This document shows positions 36,537-45,755 of a stretch of 64,000 nt of DNA, one piece after another. This DNA comes from Bradyrhizobium huanghuaihaiense (GTDB taxonomy: Bacteria > Pseudomonadota > Alphaproteobacteria > Rhizobiales > Xanthobacteraceae). The stretch is taken from assembly GCF_007830635.1 (NCBI RefSeq), contig NZ_VLLA01000008.1:186001-250000 (forward strand), in the 5' to 3' direction. Every line of letters starts with the position of its first letter. The first letter of the stretch is position 1. Below the pieces are notes generated by a model. That model saw only the letters and a program-made list of their open reading frames with translations, searched no databases and was not told where the DNA came from. Both the position numbers and the translations under genes were made by a program.

Positions 36537-37472
36537 TTACTTCTCCACCGCCCGCCGTACCTGCTCGCCGATTTGCGACAGCACGAGCTGCGCCTGTGGC
36601 AGGATCGCACCCATGGCGTGGAAATTATGGACCATGCCGTCATGGCAGACGTGCTCGACGGCCACGCCCGCGGTGAGAAGCTTGCGCGCATAGGCATTGC
36701 CCTCGTCGCGCATCGGGTCGAACTCGGCGGTGTGGATGATCGCGGTCGGCAGGCCGGCGAGGCGTGTCGCGCGCAGCGGCGAGATGCGCGGATCGGCGGC
36801 ATCGACGTCGCTGGGTAGATAGTCGGCAAGGTCAGCTTCTATCGTGATGCGGTCGATCAGGTGTCCCTCGGCAAATTCCTTGCGCGACGGCGAGGTTTCC
36901 TCGAAATCCAGCACCGGGCAGATCAGGCATTGCGCCACGATGGAGAGGCCGGCGTTTTGCAAGGCCTCCTGGCACACGATCGCCGCCAACGTGGCGCCGG
37001 CGGAATCGCCGCCGACCACCAGCCGCTCGGCATCGATGCCGAGCGAGGACGCCTCGCGCGCGACCCACTCGGTCGCGGCGATCGCATCGTTAACGGCCGC
37101 GGGAAATTTGTGCTCGGGCGCAAGCCGGTAGTCGACCGAGACCAGGCGGCAGCCGGTCGCGTGCGTCAGCGCCGCGGCGATGCGGTCATGCGTGGCGATG
37201 CTGCCGGCAACGAGACCGCCACCATGGAAGAACACGAAGCCCGGCGCGCGCTCGCCGGCAGAGGCGGGCGAATAGAGCCGGTAGGGAAGCTCTCCGCCGG
37301 GGCCGGGCAGCATGCCGTCGGACGCGGTCACGTCAGGCGCATCAGCGCGTACGAACTGCATCAGCTTTGCCAGCGATTGCCGCCGTGCCTCCACACTCGG
37401 CCGGCTCCGCGCCTGCGGCCCGGCCGCAGCCATCATGGTCAACAAACGCTTTGCGAGCGGATCGAGCGGCAT
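36537..37472 (-). CDS. Alpha/beta hydrolase, HSL-family esterase
   Basis: 311 residues. Hormone-sensitive-lipase signature: oxyanion motif HGGGLVAGS near 81-89, nucleophile motif GDSAGATLA, Asp in the EFDPMRDEG region and His in VCHDGMVHNFHAMG. There is no signal peptide, so it is probably cytoplasmic. It should hydrolyse short-chain acyl esters; the natural substrate is unknown. It stands between a small exported protein and ilvE-like, without an evident operon. Confidence 0.9.
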   Translation of the reverse strand: MPLDPLAKRLLTMMAAAGPQARSRPSVEARRQSLAKLMQFVRADAPDVTASDGMLPGPGGELPYRLYSPASAGERAPGFVFFHGGGLVAGSIATHDRIAAALTHATGCRLVSVDYRLAPEHKFPAAVNDAIAATEWVAREASSLGIDAERLVVGGDSAGATLAAIVCQEALQNAGLSIVAQCLICPVLDFEETSPSRKEFAEGHLIDRITIEADLADYLPSDVDAADPRISPLRATRLAGLPTAIIHTAEFDPMRDEGNAYARKLLTAGVAVEHVCHDGMVHNFHAMGAILPQAQLVLSQIGEQVRRAVEK

Positions 37473-37610
37473 GCTGCTTCCTTCTCCCTTACGGGAAAGC
37501 GTGGCCTACCTCATGGGAAAGGGTAACCTACCTCTTCTGCGCAGGGAATCATTTAGAAGTTCCACCAATAGTGGCGCTATAGTGCGGCATCGTGCCAAGG
37601 GAGGCCGGTT

Positions 37611-38498
37611 ATGGCCGAGATCAAGAAGCCCATCGAATATTCACCGAGCTGGACCTTCTTTGAAGGCAAATGGCATGACGGCAATGTGCCGATCATGGGG
37701 CCGCGCACGCATGCGGCCTGGCTCGGCTCGGTCGTGTTCGACGGCGCCCGTGCGTTCGAAGGCGTCGCGCCCGATCTCGACCTTCACATGGCCCGCACCA
37801 ATCAATCCGCGATCAGCTTCGGCCTGAAGCCGGTGGTCGATGCCGGCACCTGGCTCGCGCTCGCAAACGAAGGCATCGCGCGTTTCGCCGCGAATGCCGA
37901 GCTCTATATCCGTCCGATGTACTGGGCGCAGAGCGGGCTCGGCGGCGGCGTGCTGTTCGATCCTGACTCCACCAACTGGTGTCTGAGCATCTACGAGGCG
38001 CCGATACCAAAACCCGTCGGCAACGCAATCACGCTGTCGCCGTTCCGCAGGCCGACGACCGAATGCGCGCCGGTCGAAGCGAAGGCGGCCTGCCTCTATC
38101 CGAACAATTCGCGCGCACTCGCCGAAGCGGCCTCGCGCGGCTTCCAGAACGCGCTGATGCTCGACATGCTCGGCAATGTCGCCGAGTTCGGCAATTCCAA
38201 CGTGTTCATGGCCAAGGACGGCGTGGTGTTCACGCCGGTGCCGAACGGCACCTTCCTCAACGGCATCACGCGCCAGCGTGTCATCAGCCTGCTTCGCGGC
38301 GATGGCGTCACCGTGGTCGAGAAGACGCTGCGCTATGCCGACTTCCTCGCCGCCGACGAGATTTTTTCATCCGGAAATTTCGCCAAGGTCGCGCCGGTGA
38401 TCCGCATTGACGAGCGCGAGCTGAAGCCGGGACCGTTCTACACCAAGGCGCGAAAGCTCTATTGGGACTTTGCGCATGCGGTGAAGCTGGCGGCGTAG
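37611..38498 (+). CDS. ilvE: Branched-chain amino acid aminotransferase
   Basis: 295 residues. Class IV PLP aminotransferase: PLP lysine in AKAACLYPNNSRALAEA, and MLDMLGNVAEFGNSNVFMAK and TFLNGITRQRVISLL segments typical of IlvE. It transfers the amino group between glutamate and the branched-chain 2-oxoacids. D-amino acid aminotransferases share the fold, so specificity is inferred. AGGCCGG before the ATG is a weak ribosome site. Single gene. Confidence 0.82.
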   Translation: MAEIKKPIEYSPSWTFFEGKWHDGNVPIMGPRTHAAWLGSVVFDGARAFEGVAPDLDLHMARTNQSAISFGLKPVVDAGTWLALANEGIARFAANAELYIRPMYWAQSGLGGGVLFDPDSTNWCLSIYEAPIPKPVGNAITLSPFRRPTTECAPVEAKAACLYPNNSRALAEAASRGFQNALMLDMLGNVAEFGNSNVFMAKDGVVFTPVPNGTFLNGITRQRVISLLRGDGVTVVEKTLRYADFLAADEIFSSGNFAKVAPVIRIDERELKPGPFYTKARKLYWDFAHAVKLAA

Positions 38499-38517
38499 GT
38501 CTCGTTGCTTCCCGCGT

Positions 38518-38607
38518 ACTCCGTCATTGCGAGCGCAGCGAAGCAATCCAGAATCGTTCCGCGGTGGCAGTCTGGATTGCTTCGCTGCGCTCGCAATGAC
38601 GAGCTTG
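38518..38607. repeat. Palindromic repeat (CGTCATTGCGAGCGCAGCG type)
   Basis: Inverted arms GTCATTGCGAGCGCAGCGAA and TTCGCTGCGCTCGCAATGAC, plus CCAGA/TCTGG inner pairs, enclose about 30 bases. The element lies between the convergent aminotransferase and methyltransferase genes. Confidence 0.75.
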
Positions 38608-38648
38608 TGGGAGCATCGGCAATCCACAACGTCAAGCCGCGCCGCGCC

Positions 38649-39269
38649 TTATGAGCCCCGCCTTCGAAACCGGCTGAACTGAAACGCCTGCGTCGAATCC
38701 CACGGCGTGTGGTGCGTCTCGCTCCGCGTCTCGACCAGCTCGAACGCCGGTCCGAGCTCGGCCGCAAGGCTGGCGCTGTCATGGCGCTGCACCGGCAGGC
38801 CGCTGCATTTCTCCGGTCCGTCGGGTGCAAACGTGGCGATGATGACCTGGCCGCCGGGGCTGACCGCCGATCGCAGGCGCTCGACGTATGCAGCTCTGTC
38901 ATCGGGATCGGTCAGGAAGTGAAACGCCGCGCGATCGTGCCAGACATCGTAGGTCCTCGTCGGCTGCCATGTCGTGGCGTCGGCGACGATCCAGTCGACC
39001 GTTGTAGCGGCCTTGCCGATTCGCTTCTTCGCCACGTCGAGCGCGTTGGCGGACAGGTCCAGCACGGCAAGACGGCGGTATCCATCCTGCAGCAGCGCAT
39101 CGACCAGCCGCGATGCGCCGCCGCCGATATCGATGATGGCCGCGTCATGATCGGAGTTGGCTGCGCGAATCATCGCGAGCGAGGTCGCCGGGCTGTCCTG
39201 ATACCAGCTGACCTCGGCCTCGCCCTTGGTGGCGTAGACGTTGTCCCAGTGCGTGGTGCGGTCGGACAT
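38649..39269 (-). CDS. Class I SAM-dependent methyltransferase
   Basis: 206 residues. It begins SDRTTHWDNVYATKGEAEVS, with SWYQDSP as in a group of small bacterial methyltransferases related to thiol or tellurite methylases. SAM motif I is AIIDIGGGASRLVDALL near 45-61, motif II LAVLDLSANALD, and motif IV DRAAFHFL. Substrate unknown. The start has no strong ribosome site. It faces phaR head to tail with about 110 bases between. Confidence 0.85.
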   Translation of the reverse strand: MSDRTTHWDNVYATKGEAEVSWYQDSPATSLAMIRAANSDHDAAIIDIGGGASRLVDALLQDGYRRLAVLDLSANALDVAKKRIGKAATTVDWIVADATTWQPTRTYDVWHDRAAFHFLTDPDDRAAYVERLRSAVSPGGQVIIATFAPDGPEKCSGLPVQRHDSASLAAELGPAFELVETRSETHHTPWDSTQAFQFSRFRRRGS

Positions 39270-39379
39270 GGCGTGCTTCGGCCTTGGCCGGGGGACGGCA
39301 GCGCGTAAGCGGCGCTGCCGGGATCAACTGGCAATTCGCGCGTCCGCCGCATGCGGACGCGCCGGCACGAACGAAGGAC

Positions 39380-39970
39380 CTACTCGTCCTTCTTCGACAT
39401 CCGCTCGAGACGCTCCTGCATTTCCTTCATCTGCTGGCGCAGGTCGTCGATGTTGCCGTCCTTCGGTGCCTCGGCGCTTGCATCGGGCTCCGGCTCGGGG
39501 CTTGCCGCCGGGCGGGGCGCGGCGAACGGCTTGAACATCGAGAAGGTCTGCTGGAACAGCTCCATGTTGCGGCGGACCTGCTCCTCCAGCGGCGCAAACG
39601 GCGTGCCGGACAGCGTGTTGGCGATCTGCTTGCGGAACTTCTCCTGCTCCTGGGTCAGCGTCGCGATCGACTGCTCCAGATATTTCGGCACCACCATCTG
39701 CATGCTGTCGCCGTAGAAGCGGATCAGCTGGCGCAGGAAGGTGGTTGGCAAGAGGTTCTGGCCGGCCTTGTTCTCCTGCTCGAAGATGATCTGGGCCAGC
39801 ACGGAGCGGGTGATGTCGTCGCCGGTCTTGGCGTCGTAGACCAGGAAATCTTCGCCGTCCTTGACCATGGCGGCGAGGTCTTCCAGCGTCACGTAAGTAC
39901 TCGTTCCGGTGTTATAGAGCCGGCGGTTCGCGTATTTCTTGATCGTGGTGGGTTGGTCTGATTTCGCCAT
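39380..39970 (-). CDS. phaR: Polyhydroxyalkanoate synthesis repressor PhaR
   Basis: 196 residues. N-terminal PHB/PHA accumulation regulator DNA-binding domain (IKKYANRRLYNTGTSTYVTL), then the PHB granule-binding domain (about 65-115, FLRQLIRFYGDSMQMVVPKY), a proline-rich linker and a C-terminal coiled coil (DDLRQQMKEMQERLERM). PhaR binds polyhydroxybutyrate granules and DNA, and represses phasin and pha genes until polymer forms. It is divergent from phbA, as in other Rhizobiales. Confidence 0.95.
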   Translation of the reverse strand: MAKSDQPTTIKKYANRRLYNTGTSTYVTLEDLAAMVKDGEDFLVYDAKTGDDITRSVLAQIIFEQENKAGQNLLPTTFLRQLIRFYGDSMQMVVPKYLEQSIATLTQEQEKFRKQIANTLSGTPFAPLEEQVRRNMELFQQTFSMFKPFAAPRPAASPEPEPDASAEAPKDGNIDDLRQQMKEMQERLERMSKKDE

Positions 39971-40285
39971 GGGCTCTCACTTGCAAAAACGCTGAGAACG
40001 GGAACCCGGCGGCCATGCCGCAGGGCGGGAAGAGTACGCAACGCAACAAAATAAGCATTTTCAAAGGGGTCACGCTACCGTTTTGTGCGCCACGGTTAAT
40101 CGGGCAGCAAAAACGTGCTTGCGAAAGCGCCAAGAACGCTATTTTGAATGCGCTGCGGCATGAATTCGGCCCCCCGCCGATTGACATGCCTCAACGACGT
40201 TAACAGGATGGCTGACGAGACTGGCGAGCGCTTTTCCAGCCCCGCCTGCCCCCTTACAAGAACCTCAAGCCCCAGGAGATGCCCC
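39971..40285. other. Divergent promoter region phaR-phbA
   Basis: About 315 bases with an AT-rich stretch around 40,040-40,100. It should carry both promoters and PhaR sites, but I see no site clear enough to mark. No gene or hairpin of note. Confidence 0.5.
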
Positions 40286-41464
40286 ATGTCAGACGATGTC
40301 GTCATCGTCAGCGCCGCCCGCACCCCGGTCGGAAGCTTCAACGGAGCCTTCGCGACCCTTCCTGCCCATGACCTCGGCGCCGTCGCCATCAAGGCCGCGC
40401 TGGAGCGCGGTGGCATCGAGCCCGGCCGCGTTTCGGAAGTCATCATGGGTCAGATCCTGACCGCCGCCCAGGGTCAGAACCCGGCCCGCCAGGCCTCGAT
40501 CGCCGCCGGCATTCCGGTGGAAAGCCCGGCCTGGGGCGTGAACCAGCTCTGCGGCTCGGGCCTGCGCACGGTCGCGCTCGGCTACCAGGCGCTGCTCAAC
40601 GGCGATTCCGAGATCGTGGTCGCCGGCGGCCAGGAATCCATGAGCATGGCCCCGCACGCTCAATACCTGCGTGGCGGCGTCAAGATGGGCGCGCTCGAAT
40701 TCGTCGATACCATGATCAAGGACGGCCTGTGGGATGCCTTCAACGGCTACCACATGGGCAACACCGCCGAGAACGTCGCGCGGCAGTGGCAGATCACCCG
40801 CTCCCAGCAGGACGAGTTCGCGGTCGCCTCGCAGCAGAAGGCCGAGGCCGCGCAGAAGGCCGGCAAGTTCAACGACGAGATCGTCCCCGTCACCATCAAG
40901 ACCCGCAAGGGCGACGTGGTCGTCAGCGCCGACGAATATCCGCGCCATGGCGCCACGCTCGACGCGATGGCCAAGCTCCGTCCCGCCTTCGAGAAGGACG
41001 GCACGGTAACCGCGGGCTCGGCCTCGGGCATCAACGACGGCGCTGCCGCCGTGGTGCTGATGACGGCGAAGCAGGCCGCCAAGGAAGGCAAGAAGCCGCT
41101 CGCGCGCATCGTGTCCTGGGCGCAGGCCGGCGTCGATCCGAAGATCATGGGCTCGGGCCCGATCCCGGCCTCGCGTGCCGCGCTGAAGAAGGCCGGCTGG
41201 AACGTCGGCGATCTCGATCTGATCGAGGCCAACGAGGCCTTCGCGGCGCAGGCCTGCGCCGTCAACAAGGACCTCGGCTGGGACACCTCGAAGGTCAACG
41301 TCAACGGCGGCGCGATCGCGATCGGCCATCCGGTCGGTGCCTCCGGCGCGCGCGTGCTGGTGACGCTGCTGCACGAGATGCAGAAGCGCGATTCGAAGAA
41401 GGGCCTTGCCACGCTGTGCATCGGCGGCGGCATGGGTATCGCGATGTGTCTGGCGCGCGACTGA
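40286..41464 (+). CDS. phbA: Acetyl-CoA acetyltransferase (beta-ketothiolase)
   Basis: 392 residues from ATG 40286 after AGGAG; the frame is open further upstream without a site. Thiolase II with the acyl-enzyme Cys in NQLCGSGLRTVALGYQ near 89, the catalytic His in NVNGGAIAIGHPVGASGAR near 348, and C-terminal Cys in LCIGGGMGIAM near 378. It condenses two acetyl-CoA into acetoacetyl-CoA, the first step to polyhydroxybutyrate. phbB follows after a terminator and its own leader. Confidence 0.97.
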   Translation: MSDDVVIVSAARTPVGSFNGAFATLPAHDLGAVAIKAALERGGIEPGRVSEVIMGQILTAAQGQNPARQASIAAGIPVESPAWGVNQLCGSGLRTVALGYQALLNGDSEIVVAGGQESMSMAPHAQYLRGGVKMGALEFVDTMIKDGLWDAFNGYHMGNTAENVARQWQITRSQQDEFAVASQQKAEAAQKAGKFNDEIVPVTIKTRKGDVVVSADEYPRHGATLDAMAKLRPAFEKDGTVTAGSASGINDGAAAVVLMTAKQAAKEGKKPLARIVSWAQAGVDPKIMGSGPIPASRAALKKAGWNVGDLDLIEANEAFAAQACAVNKDLGWDTSKVNVNGGAIAIGHPVGASGARVLVTLLHEMQKRDSKKGLATLCIGGGMGIAMCLARD

Positions 41465-41587
41465 AGGTCGCTGACGTGAAACTGACGCGTGCGCCGCACA
41501 CCTGATTGAGTGCGTTGCACGCGACTAAAAAGGCGGCGGTTGCAAATCAAATATTCTTCGCAACCGCGCAGGCCTCGACTAAAGAGA

Positions 41588-41618
41588 AACGCCCGGCTCC
41601 GCCGGGCGTTTTGTTCTT
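41588..41618 (+). terminator. Intrinsic terminator after phbA
   Basis: Ten-base stem AACGCCCGGC-tcc-GCCGGGCGTT followed by TTGTTCTT. It separates phbA from phbB, so phbB probably has its own promoter between 41,620 and 41,700 or depends on read-through. Confidence 0.9.
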
Positions 41619-41714
41619 GATGTCCGTCAAACGTCCCGCATAATCCGTAGCTAAAAACGATCACTCAAAAGCGTCCGAAGAGTCCAAGGAAGAGTCCAAG
41701 GGAAGGAATACGAT

Positions 41715-42440
41715 ATGGCACGTGTTGCACTGGTGACGGGTGGTACGCGGGGCATCGGAGCTGCGATCAGCAAGGCGCTGAAGGCGGCCGGCTACAAGGT
41801 CGCGGCAAGCTATGCCGGCAACGATGCGGCGGCGGAGAAGTTCAAGGCCGAGACCGGCATCGCCGTCTACAAATGGGACGTCAGCAATTTCGACGCCTGC
41901 GCCGAAGGCGTGAAGAAGGTCGAGGCCGAGGTCGGCCCGGTCGACGTGCTCGTCAACAATGCCGGCATCACGAAGGACGGCGCCTTCCACAAGATGAGCC
42001 TCGAGCAATGGAACGCCGTGATTGGCACCAATCTCGGTTCGCTGTTCAACATGTCGCGCCAGGTGATCGAAGGCATGCGCGGGCGCAAGTTCGGCCGCAT
42101 CATCAACATCTCCTCGATCAACGGCCAGAAGGGCCAGTTCGGCCAGGTGAACTATTCCGCGGCCAAGGCCGGTGAGATCGGCTTCACAAAGGCTCTGGCA
42201 ATCGAGAACGCCAAGGGCGGCGTTACCGTGAACGCGATCTGTCCGGGCTACATCAACACCGAGATGGTGCAGGCGGTGCCGAAGGACGTGCTGGAAAAGT
42301 CCATCCTGCCGCTGATCCCGATCGGCCGGCTCGGCGAGCCCGAGGAGATCGCGCGCGCGGTCGTGTTCCTCGCCGCCGATGAGGCCGGCGCCATCACCGG
42401 CTCGACGCTCTCCGTCAATGGCGGCCAGTACATGGTGTGA
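41715..42440 (+). CDS. phbB: Acetoacetyl-CoA reductase
   Basis: 241 residues, short-chain dehydrogenase: nucleotide motif TGGTRGIG near 8-15, NNAG near 85, catalytic Ser in INISSINGQKGQFGQ and the YSAAK tetrad with Tyr and Lys near 148-152. NADPH-dependent reduction of acetoacetyl-CoA to (R)-3-hydroxybutyryl-CoA, the second step to polyhydroxybutyrate. A GGAAGGA site lies before the start. The polymerase gene phaC is not in the window. Confidence 0.96.
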   Translation: MARVALVTGGTRGIGAAISKALKAAGYKVAASYAGNDAAAEKFKAETGIAVYKWDVSNFDACAEGVKKVEAEVGPVDVLVNNAGITKDGAFHKMSLEQWNAVIGTNLGSLFNMSRQVIEGMRGRKFGRIINISSINGQKGQFGQVNYSAAKAGEIGFTKALAIENAKGGVTVNAICPGYINTEMVQAVPKDVLEKSILPLIPIGRLGEPEEIARAVVFLAADEAGAITGSTLSVNGGQYMV

Positions 42441-42507
42441 TGCTTAGGCGTCACGTTCGATTATAAAGCCAACGTCTCGTGATGCCCGGGCTTGCCCCGG
42501 TCATCAC

Positions 42508-42596
42508 GTCCTGTCATTCCGGGGCGCCGCGACAGCGGCGAACCCGGAATCTCGAGGTTCCGGGTCTTGCGCTGCTGCGCCATCCCGGAACGACGA
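42508..42596. repeat. REP-like hairpin doublet (CATTCCGGGGC type)
   Basis: A left hairpin unit CATTCCGGGGCGCCGCGACA…CCGGAATC is followed by CGAGGTTCCGGGTC and a degenerate inverted arm CATCCCGGAACGACG. It belongs to the same family as the copies at 43,480 and 61,492 and lies directly before the transporter start. Confidence 0.65.
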
Positions 42597-42607
42597 GGCT
42601 TTCTGCA

Positions 42608-43477
42608 ATGACTCCCCGCACCGCGACGCTGATCGGATTGACGGCGATCCTGATGTGGTCGCTGCTCTCCGTGATGACGGTGGCGACCGGAAGGATTCCG
42701 GCGTTCCAACTCGCCGCGATGACGTTTGCGATCGGCGGTCTCGTCGGCCTGCTGACCTGGATCGGCCGTGGCGAGGCCGCCAAAAGCCTGCGCCAGCCGC
42801 TGGTGGTGTGGGCCGTCGGCGTCGGCGGATTGTTCGGCTATCACGCGCTGTATTTCCTCGCGCTGCGCTTCGCGCCGCCGGCCGAGGCCGGTCTCCTGAA
42901 TTATCTCTGGCCGCTCCTGATCGTGCTGTTTTCGTCGTTCCTGCCGGGCGAGCGGCTCGCCGTGCATCATGTCATCGGCGCCGTGCTTGGGCTGATCGGC
43001 ACGGTGCTGCTGTTCGCCGGCAACACCAGCGGGTTTGCGCCGGGCGCAGTGCCGGGGCTGGTCGCGGCCTTCATCGCCGCCTTTGTCTGGGCGACCTATT
43101 CAGTGCTGTCGCGCCGGTTGAAAGCGGTGCCGACCGACGCGGTCGCGGGCTTCTGTCTTGCCACCGCTACGCTCGCGGCAGTGATGCATGGTGTGCTGGA
43201 GACCACGGTGTGGCCGGAGACCACGCTGCAATGGCTTTCCGTGATCGCGCTCGGCATCGGTCCGGTGGGCGCCGCCTTCTACGCCTGGGACATCGGCATG
43301 AAGCGCGGCGACATCCGCGTGCTCGGCGCCGCCTCCTACGCGACGCCGTTGCTTTCGACCGGCTTCCTCATCGCCGCCGGCTTTGCCAAAGCCAGCGCCA
43401 ACATCGCCATCGCCGCGGTCCTGATCGCCGGCGGCGGCCTGATCGCGGCGAAGGACATGGTGCTGCGGAAGCGATGA
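42608..43477 (+). CDS. EamA-family (DMT) transporter
   Basis: 289 residues from ATG 42608; the upstream in-frame part is repeat sequence. Ten hydrophobic segments in two EamA halves (LLNYLWPLLIVLFSSFLPGE in the first, VGAAFYAWDIGMKRGDIRVL in the second). The closest pattern is the YddG-like aromatic amino acid or purine exporter branch of the drug/metabolite transporters. Inner membrane; substrate unknown. No clear ribosome site, perhaps because the repeat is so close. Confidence 0.87.
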   Translation: MTPRTATLIGLTAILMWSLLSVMTVATGRIPAFQLAAMTFAIGGLVGLLTWIGRGEAAKSLRQPLVVWAVGVGGLFGYHALYFLALRFAPPAEAGLLNYLWPLLIVLFSSFLPGERLAVHHVIGAVLGLIGTVLLFAGNTSGFAPGAVPGLVAAFIAAFVWATYSVLSRRLKAVPTDAVAGFCLATATLAAVMHGVLETTVWPETTLQWLSVIALGIGPVGAAFYAWDIGMKRGDIRVLGAASYATPLLSTGFLIAAGFAKASANIAIAAVLIAGGGLIAAKDMVLRKR

Positions 43478-43479
43478 TT

Positions 43480-43518
43480 GTCATTCCGGGGCGCACGAAG
43501 TGCGAACCCGGAATGACG
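43480..43518. repeat. Single REP-like hairpin
   Basis: CATTCCGGGGCGCAC-gaa-GTGCGAACCCGGAATG: a near-perfect hairpin with two mismatches, between the convergent transporter and cupin genes. One unit of the same family as at 61,492. Confidence 0.75.
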
Positions 43519-43527
43519 GTGGGGGAG

Positions 43528-43950
43528 CTACGGCTCCCAGCCCTTCGGCGCCAGCTCGAACTTCGCGAACTCGAACGCCGGCGCCACGGTGCAGCCGACC
43601 AGTGTCCACTCGCCCGTGGTTTCCGCCATCTGCCAGGCATTGGCCGGCACGATTCCCTGCGGCCGCTCGCCGCCGACGAGATCGGTGCCGAGCCGCACCT
43701 CGTGCTGCGAGCAACCGTCATGGGCGATGCGCAGCGTCAAGGGGCTGCCGGCGTAGTAGTGCCAGGTCTCGACCGCGTCGATGCGATGCCAGTGCGAGCG
43801 CTCGCCGCGTGCGAGCAGGAAGTAAATCAGGGTCGAGCGCGAACGGCCATTGGCGTCCGTGGTCTGGTCGCGGAACGTCTCGCGATAGTGCCCGCCTTCG
43901 GGATGCGGGCGGAGTTCGAGGCGTGCGATGATCTCGGCTGCGGTCGGCAT
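43528..43950 (-). CDS. Cupin domain protein (DUF985 family)
   Basis: 140 residues. DUF985 pattern: LELRPHPEGGHYRETFRD at the start, RSTLIYFLLARGERSHWHRI, and VETWHYYAGSPL, with His positions that would line a cupin metal site. C-terminal GWTLVGCTVAP-like segment (GEWTLVGCTVAPAFEF). The family has unknown function; some members resemble sugar isomerase cupins. It lies upstream of no clear partner; gloB ends 23 bases before its start on the same strand side, so gloB and this gene are probably cotranscribed in the order gloB… cupin only if read-through occurs on the minus strand. Confidence 0.83.
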   Translation of the reverse strand: MPTAAEIIARLELRPHPEGGHYRETFRDQTTDANGRSRSTLIYFLLARGERSHWHRIDAVETWHYYAGSPLTLRIAHDGCSQHEVRLGTDLVGGERPQGIVPANAWQMAETTGEWTLVGCTVAPAFEFAKFELAPKGWEP

Positions 43951-43973
43951 CGATCCCCGTCAGGACTTGTTCT

Positions 43974-44741
43974 TCAGGACTTGTTCTTGCGCTCGCGGAG
44001 TTCGCCGAACACCGCGGCGGCATCTGCGCCCTTCATGTGGAGCCTGGCTGCAACCGACGGCTCATCGGCGCGGAGGAACACGTTGGCGCGTTTCTCGTCA
44101 CCGAGCAGCGAGGGAATGGTCGGCTTGTTCTCGGCGCGGAGCTTGGCCACCTCCGCCGCGCGCGCCTGCAGCGCCGCATTGTCGGGGTCGATGGTGAGGG
44201 CGAACTTGACGTTGGACGCGGTGTATTCGTGGCCGCAATAGAGCTTGAAGTCGTCGGGCAGCGCGCGCAGCTTCAAAAGCGAATCCCACATCATCGGATA
44301 GGTGCCCTCGAACACGCGGCCGCAGCCGATCGAGAACAGCGTGTCGGCGGCGAACACCGTCTTCTCATTGTCGAACACGTAGGAGATGTGGTCGAGCGTG
44401 TGGCCGGGCGTCTCCACGACGCGCGCCAGCAGATTGCCGATCTTGACGACGTCGGCATTGGCGACGCGCAGGTCGACGTTGGCGATCTTGGTCGTCTTGT
44501 CATGCGGCGCGACGACGCGGCAATTGTATTTCTGCTTGAGTTCGGCGACCCCGCCGACGTGATCGCCATGATGATGGGTGATCAGGATGTCGGTGAGCTG
44601 CCAGCCCTCGCGCTCCAGCGCCTTCAGGATCGGGCCGGCCTCGGGCGCGTCGATCGACGCCGTCGCCTTGGTTTCCACATCGTGGATCAGATAACCGAAA
44701 TTGTCGTTTAAACAGGTGAAAGTACGAATTTCGGCGGCCAT
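43974..44741 (-). CDS. gloB: Hydroxyacylglutathione hydrolase (glyoxalase II)
   Basis: 255 residues from ATG 44741 with a GGAGAG site; the frame continues upstream only as a shadow of the divergent methyltransferase. Metallo-beta-lactamase fold with the metal motif THHHGDHVGG near 55-64, His in ETPGHTLDHISY, Asp in VFAADTLFSIGCGR, and glutathione-binding LPDDFKLYCGHEYT. It hydrolyses S-lactoylglutathione to lactate and glutathione in methylglyoxal detoxification. It is on the same strand as the cupin gene that follows it by 23 bases. Confidence 0.95.
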   Translation of the reverse strand: MAAEIRTFTCLNDNFGYLIHDVETKATASIDAPEAGPILKALEREGWQLTDILITHHHGDHVGGVAELKQKYNCRVVAPHDKTTKIANVDLRVANADVVKIGNLLARVVETPGHTLDHISYVFDNEKTVFAADTLFSIGCGRVFEGTYPMMWDSLLKLRALPDDFKLYCGHEYTASNVKFALTIDPDNAALQARAAEVAKLRAENKPTIPSLLGDEKRANVFLRADEPSVAARLHMKGADAAAVFGELRERKNKS

Positions 44742-44849
44742 GACCTCTCCATCGCGCTCAGCCCCGCCAGACAAATATGGCGTTAACGTTGCGCAGGCAA
44801 TGCAATATTCCGCGCGCAGGCGTGCCCTCGCGCATGTTACATTGCCGTC

Positions 44850-45596
44850 ATGACAATCGATGTCGTCGACCTCCGCGAGTTCTATTCCCGCCGCCTCGGC
44901 ATCGTGGCGCGGCAAATGATCAATCGCGGCATCCGGGAGCGCTGGCCGGGCGCCGAGGGCCACCGCGTGCTCGGGATCGGCTATCCGACGCCCTATCTGG
45001 GGTTGTTCCGCGAAGACGCCGAGCGCTGCCTCGCCTTCATGCCGGCGGCCCAGGGTGTCCTGAAATGGCCGACGGGCCGGCCGGCTCTGGCCTCGCTGGT
45101 CGATGAGTTCTCGCTGCCGCTTCCCGATGCCGCGGTCGACCGCATTCTGTTGGTCCATGCGCTGGAGATGTCGGACGATCCGGCCGCGCTGCTGCGCGAG
45201 GTGTGGCGGGTGCTGTCTGGCTCGGGCCGCGTCATCGCGGTGATCCCGAACCGGCGCGGCGTATGGACCCGCACCGACAGCACGCCGTTCGGTCACGGCC
45301 GGCCCTATTCGCGCTCGCAGATCACTGATCTGTTGCGCCAGACCTGGTTCACGCCCACGGCCTGGGGTGAAGCGCTGTTCATGCCGCCCTATGCCGGCGG
45401 CTGGGTGCTGAAATCCGCGCAGATGTGGGAGCGTGCCGGCGCGGCGCTGTCGCTGCCGTTTGCGGGTGTGCACATCGTCGAGGCGACCAAGCAGGTCTAT
45501 CGCGCGATCCCCGCCAAGCGCGAGCGGGCGCGGCTGATTCCCTCGCTGGGCAAGCCGGTGCTGGTGCCGTCCTCGACGACAGTGACGCGCAGCTAA
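44850..45596 (+). CDS. SAM-dependent methyltransferase
   Basis: 248 residues, divergent from gloB. Class I fold but with a weak motif I region (GHRVLGIGYPTPYLGLFRED). FSLPLPDAAVDRILLVHALE matches motif II/IV of UbiE-like enzymes, and VWRVLSGSGRVIAVIPNRRG is motif VI. Members of this group often sit beside gloB in Rhizobiales. Substrate unknown. A basic C-terminus (RAIPAKRERARLIPSLGKPV) is visible. Confidence 0.82.
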   Translation: MTIDVVDLREFYSRRLGIVARQMINRGIRERWPGAEGHRVLGIGYPTPYLGLFREDAERCLAFMPAAQGVLKWPTGRPALASLVDEFSLPLPDAAVDRILLVHALEMSDDPAALLREVWRVLSGSGRVIAVIPNRRGVWTRTDSTPFGHGRPYSRSQITDLLRQTWFTPTAWGEALFMPPYAGGWVLKSAQMWERAGAALSLPFAGVHIVEATKQVYRAIPAKRERARLIPSLGKPVLVPSSTTVTRS

Positions 45597-45604
45597 GATA
45601 CAGC

Positions 45605-45725
45605 GCTCCCTCTCCCGCTTGCGGGAGAGGGTTGGGGAGAGGGTGCCTCCGCAGAGAGATTCCCCAAGAGGAGAGAGCCCTTACCCGGCGCTCTGCGCCG
45701 ACCTCTCCCGCAAGCGGGAGAGGTG
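45605..45725. repeat. Palindromic repeat doublet (CTCTCCCGC type)
   Basis: CCCTCTCCCGC-ttgc-GGGAGAGGG and the inverted CCTCTCCCGC-aagc-GGGAGAGG flank about 85 bases that contain GGCGCTCTGCGCC. The family is the same as at 27,565. Confidence 0.7.
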
Positions 45726-45755
45726 CAACACCGCCACCGACTATCACCAAAAACA